Assembly (NCBI GenBank): GCA_005765155.1
Contig: VCCP01000004.1
Location: 4,898,001 to 4,962,000, forward strand
DNA length: 64,000 nt
Direction of reading: 5' to 3'
Source of the DNA: Zelopaecilomyces penicillatus
Taxonomy: Eukaryota; Ascomycota; Sordariomycetes; Hypocreales; Pseudodiploosporaceae
The position numbers were made by a program, and so were the translations under genes. Below the pieces are notes generated by a model. That model worked only from the letters and a program-made list of their open reading frames with translations, did not search any database and was not told where the DNA came from. Shown piece by piece: positions 37,161 to 48,647 of the stretch. The first letter of the stretch is position 1. Each line of letters starts with the position of its first letter.

Positions 37161-38857
37161 TGGTGCGTCCTAGCAGGGCGAAAGGGGCGAGTTGGCCGTG
37201 GCCGGTTTATATGGGCATTGGAGGTTTGAAACGTGAGGTAGGTCTTTGAGTTAGTATACATGGGTATTTGTTAGGTGATTGACCGCAATGCTGGTAGTAA
37301 TAGAGAGCAGGGAGTTGTTAGAACGAAACTTGAAGACAGCGAAGGGACGAGACAGGGTCTAGATGGGGATGCTAGAAGGTATGCAAAAGAAAAATGGTTG
37401 AGTGTACTTGAAAAAACGTCGCGTTTTACATTAGACATTATGTCTACTACTTTTATGAAAAACATTCAAGTATGGTTCAGAGGTTCAGAGGTGAAAGCAA
37501 CATGCCTTTTTTTTTTGTAATGGTCACTGGCTGCTTAAGTCGTGTTAAGCCTAATAGCTGTTTGTGTTTATGAGTTGTGTAAACTCTACCTCCTCAATAG
37601 ACCGTACTGAGCACTTGTTTGGACTTACTACTGTGGGTGGTATCTGTTCTGGCATATTTGACATGACCTGTCAGGGTTTCGATCTCCAGACAGGATCGGC
37701 CGCTTCAGGACGCACGGTCTTGAAGGCATGATGAGGTGATCTTGGCATCCATGATGTCTAGGTCAAGGATAATGCAGTGGCGAAAAGCTTGGTTTGCTTG
37801 TTCACTACGATATCAATAGTAAACTCTTTTGCGAACAAGGTGACGAGTCACTAAAAACAACATGCGGCGACGAGAGATGGGCTCCTAGCTACCAAAAGGA
37901 GCTAATTCTTCGCCCGGGGTTCCATACTTGGGCAGCGACACATCCGACGAACATCGCGAAGGCGCTCTCCCCGAAGTGGCGACTACAGTTCCCGGAAAGT
38001 GATGCTCACGATTAGCGGTCCGTCCAGCAGGACCAGGGTATAGGGAGAGCACAAGTGAGCGGTCTGCGAGGTGATGGGGTCAGGGAGCAGTCAGCCCTTC
38101 CGCATGTTTGCCTGCGTGCATGCCTTACTGCGTAGAGCTATGCCGTTCAGGTTTGAGGATTTTGCCTGGGGTTGACCACAACATTGGGAACTTTTTCAAG
38201 GGGCCGATAAAATGGGGGTGGTATATTCATTCCCCCGAAACTTTGCTGATGCAGAGCCTGGTCAGTGGTTTTGTCGTGGGCACACCGCCGGGACGCTCGG
38301 TCTGCGTCACCGACATATCGCGCAGGATCGGCTTGGAGTGATAAGGCATGCAGCATATTCATCACCAGCGACCCGGCCTGCTAGCAAGTCAATCGCATCG
38401 CCTCGTTGCCATGACAGCGGGCATTAAACAAGAAAGGAAATAACCCCAAAGTCGGAGGGCATCACCAGTCGCGGAGCGAGATCGCGTGCGCGTCACCTAC
38501 CAAAGAGGCGGCGATCCAGCGACGAACGACCTATGGGTGTTTTTTAAAGAGCTCTCCACAATGCATCCGCCGAGGGGAACAGGAAAGAGAGAACTCGGTA
38601 CCCAATCGCAACCAGGACTCGGCATCATCGAACCACATGCAGCGAATTGCAGGGGAGATGGATTCGTGCTCTCATACTCATGCGGACTCGCTGTTCTCCT
38701 GTTTCTTGGGGCCGGTGCCCAAAGGGCCCAAAGAACCGTATCGACGTTAAGCGCTCCCTGCATCGGAGGGCGCCTGTGCCACCATGAGCGCAGTGCACGA
38801 GTAAGTTTGCGACAAGCATTGATTGTATGGTCTGCCCAGAAGACGCAGACGCTGCAT

Positions 38858-38945
38858 GTACGTACGTATGTAGGCATGTATGTAGGTACATACACACTTG
38901 CATACACATATGGATGTGGATGGATGGATACACAGACAGTCGTGC
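38858..38945. repeat. Degenerate TACG/TATG/GGAT tetranucleotide tract
   Basis: About 85 bp made of TACG, TATG, TAGG and GGAT steps, with several short self-complementary words such as GTACGTAC. It is flanked on both sides by GTGCATGC-like sequence. Confidence 0.65.
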
Positions 38946-40010
38946 ATGCGCCTGCGCCCTGCAGGTGGCCGCTGTCAGCATCCATCCATGAACGGCCAGC
39001 CCAGTAAAGCCTCTGTGCGCACTTGCGTTAGTATCGGATATACGTTGACTGTAAGATAAATGTCCGTAAGTCGGTCTGTATTGGCAGGGCAATACGAGGC
39101 AGATATGGATACCCAGATTGCGGAAGAACAGAGGGCGGTATGGTGTTTAGGTGAATGAAAGTTACAATGTACAGAAAGGTGCTGTGAAGTTAGTACTACT
39201 AGTAGGTAGGCAGGAACGAGCGATGGTAAAACAATCGCTATAGGCCAGGGCGGTGAAAGGATAGGCAAGCACGACAGCTTGCTTGCCTTTTCGATGAGAA
39301 AGAGTCAACTGTTTAGGAAGGAGCCTTGTACTAATCTTGTAGTTAAGCTTCATGATACAATGTTGGCACGCTGAACACCTCCAAGCGATACTGGTTGATA
39401 AGTAACTTCAGTTAGAATAGTGACCGGAGTGGCGGCGCGTAAGTCGAACGCGTCTTTCCATTTCATCGAGTTTTGTCTTTGACTGTCGTTGTATTACAGC
39501 ACATGTACTCCACAAGGTACTACAGCAAGATAGAGAGACTTGTAGAGGTAGCCTCTACTTTCTTGTTAGACGTACCTATACAGTAGCTCGTACGACGCAG
39601 CACGCCCAACACACCGTACCTGCATTATCAGATGCTCTATTGCTCTAGTAGCAACGCATATACGCATCTTACGTGGCTTCAATTGGATGGGAAGCAACAG
39701 ATATGGCTGGGTGCAAAACAGGACTCTACATCGTCAGGCCCCAACTTGGCTGCGGCGGAATGACCGAACCGTCTGGCCAGGGCAAAGTATTGTTGCAGGT
39801 GGTTATCTATGTATAGATACAAAGCTCCGAAGATGTGGGGCCGGAAAGCCGGGGGCCGGAGCCGCGCCACAGGCAAGTACCTCTACACTCTACAGAACCT
39901 GGGACGGTACATGGTACTCCACCAAGTGGCACACCAGTACCACCTCTACACCGCACACCTCACGCACACCTGCAGCAGCGACGCAGGCGGTGAGACGGCC
40001 TTTGATGGAT

Positions 40011-40034
40011 GAATGGATGGGCGAATGGATGGGC
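40011..40034 (+). repeat. Two tandem 12-bp units (GAATGGATGGGC)
   Basis: Two perfect copies of a 12-mer, preceded by GATG-type sequence and followed by a third partial copy (GAATGGA). The 12-bp period keeps a reading frame open on both strands, which explains part of the spurious open frame here. Confidence 0.75.
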
Positions 40035-40085
40035 GAATGGAGGGGGTGTGGGTTGTTGTTGCTTTCCATGCTGGAGGATCCCCCT

Positions 40086-40099
40086 CCCCCCCCCCCCCC
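40086..40099 (+). repeat. C14 homopolymer
   Basis: Fourteen consecutive C residues, preceded by another five C residues and one T. Length is likely to be unstable and error-prone in sequencing. Confidence 0.8.
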
Positions 40100-40259
40100 A
40101 TTGTTCGCTGCAATGTTTTGAAGACGGTTTTCACTCCCCCTTGTTAGAGTTTGGTTGTTGCTGTTGTTACTGCTCCTGTTCCAATTCCTATTACGTGCTT
40201 CCAGGGACAAGAGGTCCCCATCTCCGTGGCCAGCTTTGGGGGCCGCTGCAACGCTCTTC

Positions 40260-40445
40260 TCACCCTCGCGTCCCTTCTTTTCCCGGGGGGAGGGAACGAG
40301 GAGGAGGAAGGAGGAAGAGGAGGGGAGGGGCGGACAGGCGGGCGGGAGGGCGGGAGGCCGGCTGAACGAGCCCAAGCCAACGAGCCCTTGGCGGGGGAGC
40401 AGCTGGTCAGTGGAGGGTGGAGGCGCTGGCGCTGGCGGGCGGTGA
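40260..40445 (+). repeat. Purine-rich G-tract with a canonical G-quadruplex motif
   Basis: The plus strand from about 40290 to 40360 is almost pure G/A (GAGGAGGAAGGAGG style). At 40340-40354 it reads GGGCGGGAGGGCGGG: four G-triplets with three single-base loops, which is the most stable class of predicted G-quadruplex. A polypurine stretch of this kind can also form triplex structures. Confidence 0.8.
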
Positions 40446-42558
40446 GAAATCGATGGGTTGGACGACACAGGAGATTGAATGCCCCGGGTTCTTGGTAGAG
40501 CTCCTCCTCCTCCTTCTCCTGCTGCTCTTCCTCCTCCAAGCCCAAACAATGGGGAACCGGGGTTGAAAGAGTGGAGGGGAGGGAAAAAGAAACCAATGCC
40601 ACCTTTGCAAAGACTAGTCGAAACTCTATGGCCATGCACCAAACCCCTATGTTGATCTACAAACACCCACACTGCGTCAACCATGTCCAGACGGGGAATT
40701 TTGACCAACATTAAAGACAAAAAGAGTCGACACATGCATGTGTGGATGCATGGATGAGAAGAGAGTCCCCCCCTGCCTCTTTGTAAATGGTTGGCTGGCT
40801 GGCTGGTTCGCTCTTGTGGCAGATGTCGTTCGTAACTTCAGCGTGAACCCCCCCCCCCTCCTCTCTTCTTTCTTCTCCCCTTTTACTTTCTTTCCCCCCA
40901 TAGTAGTGAGTCCTATCTGCATGAACAGATGGAGTCGTTTATTGTTCTGCTGCTGCCAGTATTGATGCCTTTATTCGGGGATAAACCTACCAATATTTTC
41001 ACACCCCAGGAGGATCTGGGTAAGATTGGGTAACCAACCAGCTTGGAAGACTGTTGCTTTGGACAACTGACTTTACAAGACAGTAGGTTTCTGTATTCCC
41101 TCATAATGTTCCTTTTTCCTTTTTGTCTTGAAACTTGTGCAACTTCGTTTCATATCTATTCTTTTGAACGAAAACTCACACACCTTCTACCAAAGCTCTA
41201 CTTTTCTCCCCCTCATTGCCCTCCATTCTTTGTTCTTTGTTTCTTGTCTCTTACAGTAAGCTGCTTGATTCTGTCATCATGCTGTGACACACACACTGCC
41301 CCCAGCTCTGCCAAGAACCTACCTAAGTAGGTACTAACCTATATACCTACATCATGCATGTGCATATTTCATCTGTACCACGTCGTACTACGGGTAGAGC
41401 AACGTCGGAGGAATAAAATCAATTGACATGCACAGGTGGAACACAGATAAGAATGACATAAAAAAAAGAAAAGAAAATCGGCCGACAAGGTATTAGACAG
41501 ACTGTCAGTGTTGTGTATATCACATGCAGCTGCAAAGTCTAAAGACAATAAAAAAAGAAAAGAAAAGCAACAAAAGGAGAAATCTCGAGTAATAATCATG
41601 CGCCATGAGAGAAGGAAAGCTTACATAGTACACTTACAGTATCTGTGTGTAGTCAGGAAAAGAAGAAAATAATAGAGATATCAAAAAAAAAATATGTCTG
41701 CAACTGGGGAAGCATTACATGGTAGGTAGAGCAAGCATCAGCCAAACGAACCCAAAAACACCAGCACAACAAACACGGGAGAGAAAGACATTCAAGTTAA
41801 TTATAATTCGTAGTAGTCTCCTCGGTCTTGACTCCTTCTCTCCTCATTGGATTCATAAAAACACTAGCTACCTTGCAATTACATCTTTTTTTTTTCGCCC
41901 TGGACTGAAAGTCTAAATTGTAAATAAAACAAACCAAAAAAACTCCAACTCCAATGTTTTAGCCACTTGCGGTCTCGGAACACTCTTTTTTTGTTTCTTC
42001 ATGTGCTGCCCCATACAATAATATTACTTTTGTGCATATTATACAGTATCCAGTGACAAACATGGCGTTTCTTCTTCGCATTGGCGTACTACACACATCC
42101 CTACACATCTGTGCGACTCTACACCTACATCTACCTACTTACCTACTTGTGCTTTTTTTTTCTTGTTACACCTACAGGGGACATCCCCGATTCGGGATAT
42201 TTTTTTATATAGAAAGACACACACACACACACTCACTCACACTTGCACATACAGGTGGGCGCCTCACATTGACTCATATGCATGCCCGACCGCCAATTCC
42301 CCTTTCAGTCCTCGTCACACTTGCGCGCTCTGCCGCATTGCCTCAATCCGGCCAACCACGGACACCAATGTTGACTTGTAGCCTTACATCAACCAGCAAG
42401 ACCACCAGCCACCAACCTCCCCTCCCCCCGGCTCCGAATTTCACTCGTTCCCGCAAACGGCTCCCTCCCCCTTCCCTTGCCGGAAACACACCCCATTGGC
42501 TCTCTCTGGGGTCGGGGGGTTGGTTAATTAGCAAAAGGCACCAGAAACTCTTAATTAT

Positions 42559-42559
<1 letters not shown>

Positions 42560-42590
<31 letters not shown>
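42560..42590 (+). repeat. (GT)15 microsatellite
   Basis: A perfect GT/TG dinucleotide array of about 31 bases. A shorter (AC)n array lies 330 bp upstream on the same strand (42217-42232). It is the likely cause of a poly-Val-Cys / poly-Thr-His open frame spanning it. Confidence 0.85.
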
Positions 42591-42591
<1 letters not shown>

Positions 42592-42778
42592 CACCTTTTT
42601 GTTTCTTAGAGTTGTTATTTTTGGGTTCAATGGGTGCGGTACCATTTCATTATACGGCGTGTTTTGGTCTACATCACCGCGTGTCTGGTAAATTACCAAA
42701 CGTCCCGTTTTGTGTTCAGCGTATTGTTGGAATGAGCGGGTCGCCCTGCAACATGGGCGCGGTCCCGTTGAGAAGGGT

Positions 42779-42821
42779 TAAAAAAAAAAGAAGAAAAAAA
42801 AGGAAAGAAAGAAAGAAAGAC
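42779..42821 (+). repeat. A/G-rich tract ending in (GAAA)n
   Basis: About 43 bases of A and G only, ending in four GAAA units. It lies about 250 bp downstream (3') of the SMP-30-like gene's stop codon. Confidence 0.75.
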
Positions 42822-43071
42822 ATCCCACTTCCAGCAAGTTGCAAAAATCCAAACGGGAAATCCACATTGTCGTTTTGAGGCCCTTCCGGCAATGCATCGT
42901 TGTTCCGCGAATCGTGAGCACTAATAATGAGACTGGAGCCTTGAGCCTCAGCCGCAGCACACGGCACGGGAAGCGTGGTCGTACATATTTTGACAGCGCT
43001 TGACATGAGCATGGATGGTGTTGTTTTAATTTGTAGCATCGCCGATTCATCGATTGTAGTCAGCCAAAGAT

Positions 43072-44118
43072 TCAAAGTCTGAACTCAAACGGCGTCAGGC
43101 CCGTCGTCCCCACATCCACCTTGAATATCGCCCCGCCATATCCCCGACTGGCCTCGGCAGCATCATCACCATCATCCTCAGCCGCCGACGTGATGACAAG
43201 CTCCGTGCCCACAAACTGCACACACGTAATGTTTCGCGTTGGCAGATTTATCTGCCCAATTACTTCACCTTCCGGATTCAGCTTGAGCACACGGCCTTCA
43301 CCGTACACTGCATGCCACACGTTACCGTTGACATCGATCCTGAAGCCGTCTGGCTCGCCCGGCCCATCGTGCTGGTACCAAAGACGCTTGCCTGACACGG
43401 CTCCTGTTTCAGACGAGTAATCGAAAGCAAACACCTCCCGAGACTTGGAATGCGTAAAGTACATAATCCTGTTATCTGGAGACCATCCCACCGAGTTGGG
43501 AATGGTGAGGTTCTTGAGAACCTCGTCTTTATGAGTCCTGGACTTTGCCGAGTTGAAGCGAAAGAGTGAACCTGCAACACAAAACAGAGCGTGAGAAAAT
43601 ACGATATCCATCATGTAATTATGTAATCATCTTCTTTGGATTGTTTGTGCGGCATGGACATTCTTCTCACCTTCGGGTTGAAACTCTCCTTGTCCAAAGT
43701 CTGTCATACTTCCAACCCAGAATCTTCCGTGTGGGTCAACCGCGCCATCATTGCTGCGTAGCCTCTCATTACGCTGGGGCTGATTGAACTCGGCAATCAC
43801 CTCGTACTCTCCTGAGCTGCGATCGAGGATCGCAACCCCATACTTGACACCCAACAGGATGCGCTCGCGAGGATGAACCCCCATAATGTCCGCCGTGACA
43901 GTTGGACAGATGTCGAGCTGGACGGTATGCAACGTCGACCCGTCCCCATTGTCATTCTTTGATACGCTGTGAAGTCGTTTCTTCTTGATATCAACGAAAC
44001 GCACAATGCCTGTTTGCTCTTCATAATAAGGCCCTTCGCCGAGAGTGCATCGTAAATCGGTAAGCCAGGGCTTTTCTACTGTCCACTGCTGAGGACCAAC
44101 GACGTCCACCTCCGCCAT
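43072..44118 (-). CDS. SMP-30/gluconolactonase/LRE-like protein
   Basis: Two exons on the minus strand, 44118-43671 and 43571-43072, joined in phase 1 (GTGAGA donor, GCAG acceptor), giving 315 aa. The fold is a six-bladed beta-propeller with one divalent metal; members hydrolyse sugar lactones or related esters. Candidate metal ligands are in the expected places: Glu28 in TLGEGPYY, Asn175 in IPNSVGWSPD and Asp224 in GEPDGFRIDVNGN. The RSNDGAVDPHGRFWVGSM block (122-139) is also typical. There is no signal peptide, so it is probably cytosolic. The substrate cannot be told from sequence. The gene stands alone between two large gene-free blocks and has no pathway neighbours. Confidence 0.9.
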
Positions 44119-46958
44119 AATGAGCCTTTATTCACCTGTTCCTAGGATGCAGACTCGCCTGTGTATGTTATTCGTAAATCTCACAGATGAATATGCAGGG
44201 AACAATGGAACAAAGTTGATAGCAAGAGCATGTTTCCAAACGGTGTTGGCGGTTGGTCGTCCCCGAAAATCAACAGTTGAGCAGAGAGGTGCAATGGCGG
44301 GGTCAGCTGCAAGCGATGACGCCAAGTGTGGAGACCGCCTAAATGCGGGATGAAGCCACACCCGTATCATCACCAGCTTGCCAAGCATCATCCGAAATAC
44401 AGTTCTACTTCGTATACATTGTTAGAAGTTCAATAAAGCATACAAGATAAAAGGGGAGCCATTCATGTTACGGAAAGCTCATTTGTGTTCAACACACTGC
44501 CGCAGGACATAAGTAACTCCATGCCTCTATGTACCTTATGCATGCATGCATTTGTAGTGGCCACGGATTATTCAAGCGAGAAGAGGACGCACTGGATGTG
44601 ACTAGAAACCTTTGGCAGCACTCCTATCCAGCCCTTTATCAGTCTTAGTAGCAGCAAATCCATGACTAGCGAATTTTGCTTGACCAGACAGACATGGCCT
44701 TGACAAAGGGGTCGAATGGAATAGATCATGGCTTTTTTTTTTGTGCCAGGTTTCGGCCTATCAGTGCCCCATTTAGCCACTGGAAGCAGATGAAGAAAAA
44801 GAAATGAAAAAGAAGGTTCGTTTCCGGGGAACTCTGGCCGTCCCGGGACACTGGGAGACTGGGAGATTGACTGAGACAAGTAATCAATCATTACGGATGG
44901 CTTTGGATGACTCGCCGAACCGACCCACTCGCCTGTCCGAGGCAACTAGCAGCATATCATCCGAGCTACTTCGCACTAGGTGGGATGGCCAGTCAACTCC
45001 AGGGATGGCCAAAAACGTTTGACAGGTAACTTGCGGCAATACCGTTGACTTTTTACTTTGCTTCTTCATTCTCAGAACCCAAATGGATCTGGCGTGTGGG
45101 TCTGGCTGAGACACACAAGACATCCAAAATTAGTTTCTCTGACAGCGTCCTGGCGAACGAGACAATAAAAGAGACAAGGCTAGAACTCAAAGATTTGACT
45201 GTAGCCCATGCCCATGCGTGTGCCGCATTTGTACGTAGTACAGTAGGTTCGCAAATCTTTCAAGGCCCTTGATGCTACCCAGTAGGGAAAAAACTCTAGG
45301 GTTAATAATTACACTAATAACAGCGCATCTTGTAGGTAACTCGTATTGCTTAGCAATTCATATAAGGTATCTGACTGCACCTATAACAGGATGGGCGAAC
45401 AGCGTCTGGATTGTGCAGAATATGCTGTTGCACATTTGTCGATGGTTTCGCGCCTTTCTATTTCGTTGCACATCACAAGACTATTGTCGATGAATTGGTT
45501 GTATTGTCATGTTATTAGCCAATTAACGCAAGCCAGTCCAATGCACCGGGGTTGGTCCGGGCGGCAACGCTCTTCACGTGGCTGAGTGCTGATGCGGACC
45601 AGCTTTGCCCTATTTTGAGTTTGATTATTGTAATCTCATAATTAATGGGCTTCTGTACATGTACATACAGATGCATGTGAGTTTTTATATCTCTGTATGA
45701 CACGTTTTTATTGCATGATGCCATCCACATGCATGGCGGTGGCTCCTTGATCGTGACAGGGCCCATTCTGCCTGATGTATGAGTTACGAATCGAGACAGC
45801 GACACAGATATTGAATCTAGCCATTCGCTCCGGGGCCTTTGGTTCGTTGTCATATGACATGCCAGAGAATGGAGGGGAATCGTGGCATACCCATTTTCGT
45901 CGGGCATCAACAACAATGTGCTATAAGTTAACAAGTTGAAGCGAGAGGAAAAAAAGCTGACCGTTGAGTGACTGCCACGTCGAAGGGGAGTCCCAGTCTG
46001 TGAGCGCACGCACCCTCCTGCGGGTGCGTTCATGTACAAGGTACACACATCTGATTGGTCTGATACAAGCTCTCAGGGCCCTGGGGAAATGAGGGTGTGT
46101 GATATCTGCACTTTTCCAGTTACACTCCAGCTGGTCCCTTGCTTGTCTATGCTGTGAATAAGACGCTGGACTAATATAAGAAGTCGGAACAAATGTGATA
46201 CAACGTGAAGGTGCGTTCATGAAGAGTAGACAACCTCTCGGGTGCATACCTAGCTTTCGCACACGCGACACTCAGCCTCGATTTGTTATGCAAACTTGTA
46301 CCTCGATAGGTTAGTTGCCTTGTACTTGCAGGGCTCATTTTCCTCCTAGAAAGAATCCCTTGTCAGCATGTTATAATGAAGATCATCATAGGCATGGGCA
46401 TCACTGTTCGTATCCACGCAACAACAAATTCAGGTATACCCGTAAGTACAGGGTACGTTACCGAGCATCAGCTGCTGCTGGAGCTTGACGGGCCACCCCT
46501 CCACCAAGCTTTGGCTGCATGAACCGGGTCAGTGGTTGGGGGTCGCCTAACCCGCGGCCATGGTGGTTTGCAGGACAAGGCCTAAAACATGCCCACTTGC
46601 CAGGCTGATGATATTAGTCGCAGGACGCAGGCCTGCCATGCACGCCATACATACAGCAAGTACGGAGTACTTACGCCTGATGGCCGCAACCTGGCTAGTC
46701 TCCATCTAGTGTTAGTGGTGGGTGTCGCTAAGCAAGAAAAGCGCATGTGGCGAGAAAAGATCTCTCCCCCCCTCCCGACGAAGCGGGAGCGCAGCCGCCG
46801 TGCCATCTTCTCCATCTGCAAAACTAGTTTCCGAGGCGCAAAAAGCAGCCCGCAGTACACGGTTTAACGGCGAACAATTGGCCCCTCCTATTCGCACTTC
46901 ATACAGGTGTAGGCGGTAAGCTAATAACGAACCACCCTTCCTCCTGCTAATGCGAGCA

Positions 46959-46976
46959 GTACTCAGCACTGAGTAC
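46959..46976. repeat. Inverted repeat GTACTCAG-CA-CTGAGTAC
   Basis: Two perfect 8-bp complementary arms separated by two bases, in a gene-free block. With a two-base loop it is better viewed as a dimeric protein site than as a stable RNA hairpin. Confidence 0.7.
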
Positions 46977-47504
46977 GAAGCGGAGAATATGGTGAGCCTA
47001 TTGACTTCTTGTCACGCAGAGTCGCAAGTGTGATGTAGTACAACTTTGCTGCAACGGCAAGGCTAAATTCCTATCCACACTCGACTTTCTTACATCCAGC
47101 TTTCTATCAAAGCTAGGGACGGGCCGAGTACAAAGCACAAAGCTCATGGTGGCGGGAGTCGGTGGAATGATCCCGCCTTCATTGTGTGACTAAATGTCGT
47201 AACGCATATGACGAATAAACCCTTTTCATCTCGGTGTGTGCCTGCAAATCTGATTTTCTGCAGCCGCATCACAAACCCCCATCTCTCGCACATGCGCATG
47301 CAACCTGCATTCTGGAGATCTGGTCCAACCAGCAAGCGCCCATGCAACCCCGCTGGGTAAATTAGACTTCTTTCCCGCTGTGCACAGCTTTAGTACCTAG
47401 CCCTTGTCAGATATTGGTATTAAGTACCTTTGCCGACCATGCAAGTCATGTTGAGTACACTAAACATAGGCGAACTGGTGAAAAGAAGAGAAAGTGATTG
47501 TTGA

Positions 47505-47526
47505 CCCCCCCCCCCAAAAAAAAAAA
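47505..47526 (+). repeat. C11 run followed directly by A11 run
   Basis: Eleven C residues are followed without a break by eleven A residues. Homopolymer junctions like this are frequent places for sequencing and assembly error. Confidence 0.8.
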
Positions 47527-48630
47527 TCTTGGGCTGTCGTAGTATCCAGTTCCCTGGGAAAGGGCGTGATGGAGCCGACCAGAGTCAATTTAGATCGTGT
47601 CCTTTCGTATTTTAACATGGGCACACGAAAGTAGGACAAGCCGTAGTGCCACAACACCTTGCCTTGATCCGGATAGCCCTCTTCCGCCCAAGTAAGGCGG
47701 CCAGAGTGGATGTTAAAGACGATGCGGCGGGTGATGATGCAAGCCATGCAGAGAACCGCGGCAGCGGCGCCACTTCCTTGTCAATTCAACCAGCTTCATT
47801 TCGCCCAGTCATTTTAATTTCTGCGTGACATGGTGCCTTTATTTCCAGCCAGAACAATCCCAAGGTGTGACGTTCGTCTGTGCTTGTCCAAGGAATGACA
47901 ATGTGGCGAAAACAAAGCAGGCCGATATTGTGGTCCTTCACACCCGAGGATCTGCAATCAACGAAGCGGTTTCGCTAGCTCGTGGAATGGTGCCGATGCC
48001 CCAGAGCACAGCTGCTTGTCTTGTTTGTTCCATGTAACTTTCCATCGAACAAGAAGAGAAACCCAGGCTACCATTACACAGGTTGTTTGTACAATCGTGT
48101 GTATAACAGAAGTCGTCATATTATGCTTACAATACTGTGGTCCTCAAAAAGAGGTTCCATTTACCTGAATATTTTAGATTGAGCATACTTTTACCAAATC
48201 CACATACTTGGTTTTCTTTGCGAGCAAGTTGGCGATACTCGTTGACTTTGATGAGAAGATGGGCAATTTTCTGCATGTTGCCGCTGCAGGGCAAGTCACT
48301 ATTCTTCCCAAAAGATCACTGAACCTCTTCCTCAGGCCATTTTTGGGTGCACCCGGCCCAGGAGTCATTGAGATGTTGTAAGAGGCGCAATACATGTACT
48401 GTGCTGCATAATCAATAGACGACATCCGGCCGCCAGCTATCAAGTCGGAACTAATGGATCGAAATTTCATGGCCGAATGTGTCTGTGCAATCGTCGAAGG
48501 CCGCATAATGGGCCATTAGATCAAGGGTTTGTGACCGTATGTTTTGTCTGGCCGTGCGTCTTTGAGCTGTATTTGGACCCGCCTTGCAGCCACATCAGCC
48601 CAGAAGCCAGGAACAGGGCGTGTGGAAACC

Positions 48631-48647
48631 CAGTCAGTCAGTCAGTC
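48631..48647 (+). repeat. (CAGT)4 microsatellite
   Basis: Four tandem CAGT units in a gene-free block. Confidence 0.8.

Larger units (their letters stand above)
37161..43071. other. 5.9-kb region with no recognisable gene, rich in simple repeats
   Basis: This block lies between the 3' ends of two convergent genes, where long spacers are not expected. Open frames up to 281 codons occur, but their sequences are low-complexity (poly-Pro, poly-Ser, poly-Thr-His) and follow the simple repeats. Repeats include a TACG/TATG/GGAT tract at 38858-38935, 12-bp units at 40011-40034, a C14 run at 40086-40099, a long purine-rich tract at 40260-40360, (AC)n at 42217-42232, (GT)15 at 42560-42590 and an A/G tract at 42779-42821. 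Confidence 0.5.

Noticed and set aside
37790..38060. Possible decayed transposon fragment
   Set aside because: Translations in all frames gave no reverse transcriptase, transposase or integrase motif that I could recognise.
38486..39007. A 173-codon plus-strand frame with a similar-length frame opposite
   Set aside because: Open on both strands through the TACG/TATG tract. No family similarity and no supporting splice structure.
39890..40735. A 281-codon minus-strand open frame
   Set aside because: It spans the C14 run, the 12-bp repeats and the purine tract. The translated sequence is low-complexity (Gly, Pro, Ser runs), resembles no family, and frames are open on both strands at once, as expected from repeats.
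42032..42691. A 219-codon plus-strand open frame
   Set aside because: It runs through the (AC)n and (GT)15 microsatellites, giving poly-Thr-His and poly-Val-Cys. There is no recognisable domain.
45515..46048. A 177-codon minus-strand frame
   Set aside because: No recognisable motif, no conserved-looking composition, and many rare residue runs. Best explained as chance.
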